Below are positions 6,500 to 6,780 of a stretch of DNA of 6,780 bases, piece after piece. Under the pieces are notes generated by a model. It searched no databases. It was given only the letters and a program-made list of their open reading frames with translations, and was not told the origin of the DNA. Numbering within the stretch: the first letter of the stretch is position 1; every line of letters starts with the position of its first letter. This DNA is from Bryobacterales bacterium. Its GTDB lineage: Bacteria > Acidobacteriota > Terriglobia > Bryobacterales > Bryobacteraceae. Made by a program: the position numbers and the translations under genes. The DNA is taken from positions 1 through 6,780 of the forward strand of contig JALOKO010000217.1 in assembly GCA_025456495.1 (NCBI GenBank), written 5' to 3'.

Positions 6500-6687
6500 G
6501 ATTCCTGAATTCCCCCGCAGCGCCGGTGGGCGCGCACAAGAGGCGTGTCTCAGGCTTCAACCCGCATGGCGAGGGAAAGTTGCGCGCCGTCCGGGGGCCG
6601 CAAGTGATCGGCTGGCGCTTGCGCGCGAGGCCGCAGACAACTCCACCATGCCCGCCAAGGCGCATTGCCATGCGCGCGAACGAAACA
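6500..6687. other. Spacer between RND permease end and hydrolase start
   Basis: This 188-bp gap lies between two minus-strand genes and holds no supportable ORF. It has an AGGA Shine-Dalgarno site at 6506-6503 for the hydrolase and inverted repeats near 6659-6697 just after the permease stop. TTGAAG on the minus strand near 6561 is -35-like, but nothing resembling a -10 follows at 16-18 bp. Confidence 0.45.
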
Positions 6688-6697
6688 TCAATGCGCC
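6659..6697. repeat. 9-bp inverted repeat with nested alternative hairpin at permease stop
   Basis: GGCGCATTG (6659-6667) and CAATGCGCC (6689-6697) are exact reverse complements with a 21-base loop. Inside, GCGCAT (6660-6665) also pairs with ATGCGC (6670-6675) around a 4-base loop. The two folds share an arm and exclude each other. The right arm contains part of the permease stop codon. No U tract follows on the minus strand, so a standard intrinsic terminator is not supported. Confidence 0.5.
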
Positions 6698-6780
6698 ACC
6701 AACTCCGGTTCTTCTTCCATGGCCGCCGGTGGTTCCTGCACTTCAGCGCCCTCGAAGAAGCGGTAGAGCGTGGGCACGAT
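6688..6780 (-). CDS. Probable RND efflux permease, C-terminal 30 residues only
   Basis: The frame enters from the right edge and ends at the TGA at 6690-6688. The visible residues are IVPTLYRFFEG followed by an acidic, Pro/Glu-rich tail ending ELVAH. The (V)VPTLYRxF ending is typical of the last transmembrane helix of AcrB/MexB-type RND pumps, which have a short cytoplasmic tail afterwards. If so, this is the inner-membrane, proton-driven subunit of a tripartite exporter. Only 30 residues are seen, so a different polytopic transporter cannot be excluded, and the substrate is unknown. The hydrolase follows on the same strand after 188 bp and is probably a separate unit. Confidence 0.6.
   Translation of the reverse strand: MVPTLYRFFEGAEVQEPPAAMEEEPELVAH

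Noticed and set aside
1..6780. CRISPR arrays, tRNA or rRNA genes, insertion sequences, attachment sites.
   Set aside because: No regularly spaced identical repeats, no cloverleaf with a CCA-like end, no transposase motifs or terminal repeats were seen in reading the window.

Overview
The window looks like a chromosomal piece of an Acidobacteriota genome, most likely Bryobacterales/Solibacteres. The base composition is GC-rich. It holds a sigma factor of the TIGR02999 type divergent from a very large Ser/Thr kinase with TPR repeats, a DUF4384 secreted protein, and a hydrolase ending in what reads as the 'Solibacter C-terminal' domain (TIGR03437). These families are abundant in that group. The assignment rests on family recognition by eye, not on a search.

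Layout: (1) 1-660, minus: a DUF4384 protein with a signal peptide, its C-terminus cut by the left edge. (2) 661-921: a 261-bp leader without a supportable gene, carrying a Shine-Dalgarno site, a repeated GGCACAAG word, an inverted repeat and a -10-like hexamer. (3) 922-3933, minus: a 1003-residue membrane Ser/Thr kinase, built as cytoplasmic kinase, one membrane helix, coiled coil and a TPR array with exact 42-residue spacing. (4) 3934-4099: a divergent control region with an imperfect 26-bp dyad and a helical-turn direct repeat. (5) 4100-4810, plus: an ECF-type sigma factor. (6) 4790-6499, minus: an exported alpha/beta hydrolase fused to a Soli_cterm domain, overlapping the sigma gene tail-to-tail by 21 bp. 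(7) 6500-6687: a spacer. (8) 6688-6780, minus: the last 30 codons of a probable RND efflux permease that continues beyond the right edge.

The most coherent unit is sigma factor + kinase + DUF4384 protein. The kinase topology puts the TPR array outside the cytoplasm and the catalytic domain inside. The sigma factor lacks the acidic DAED-type patch of ordinary ECF factors in region 2.2 and has a threonine (T91, in LQPTALINE) there. This resembles the kinase-activated EcfP/PknT sigma system of Vibrio, so a working model is: extracytoplasmic signal, TPR kinase, phosphorylated sigma factor, transcription. No anti-sigma gene is visible. The model is inference; the gene order, topology and motif are seen directly.
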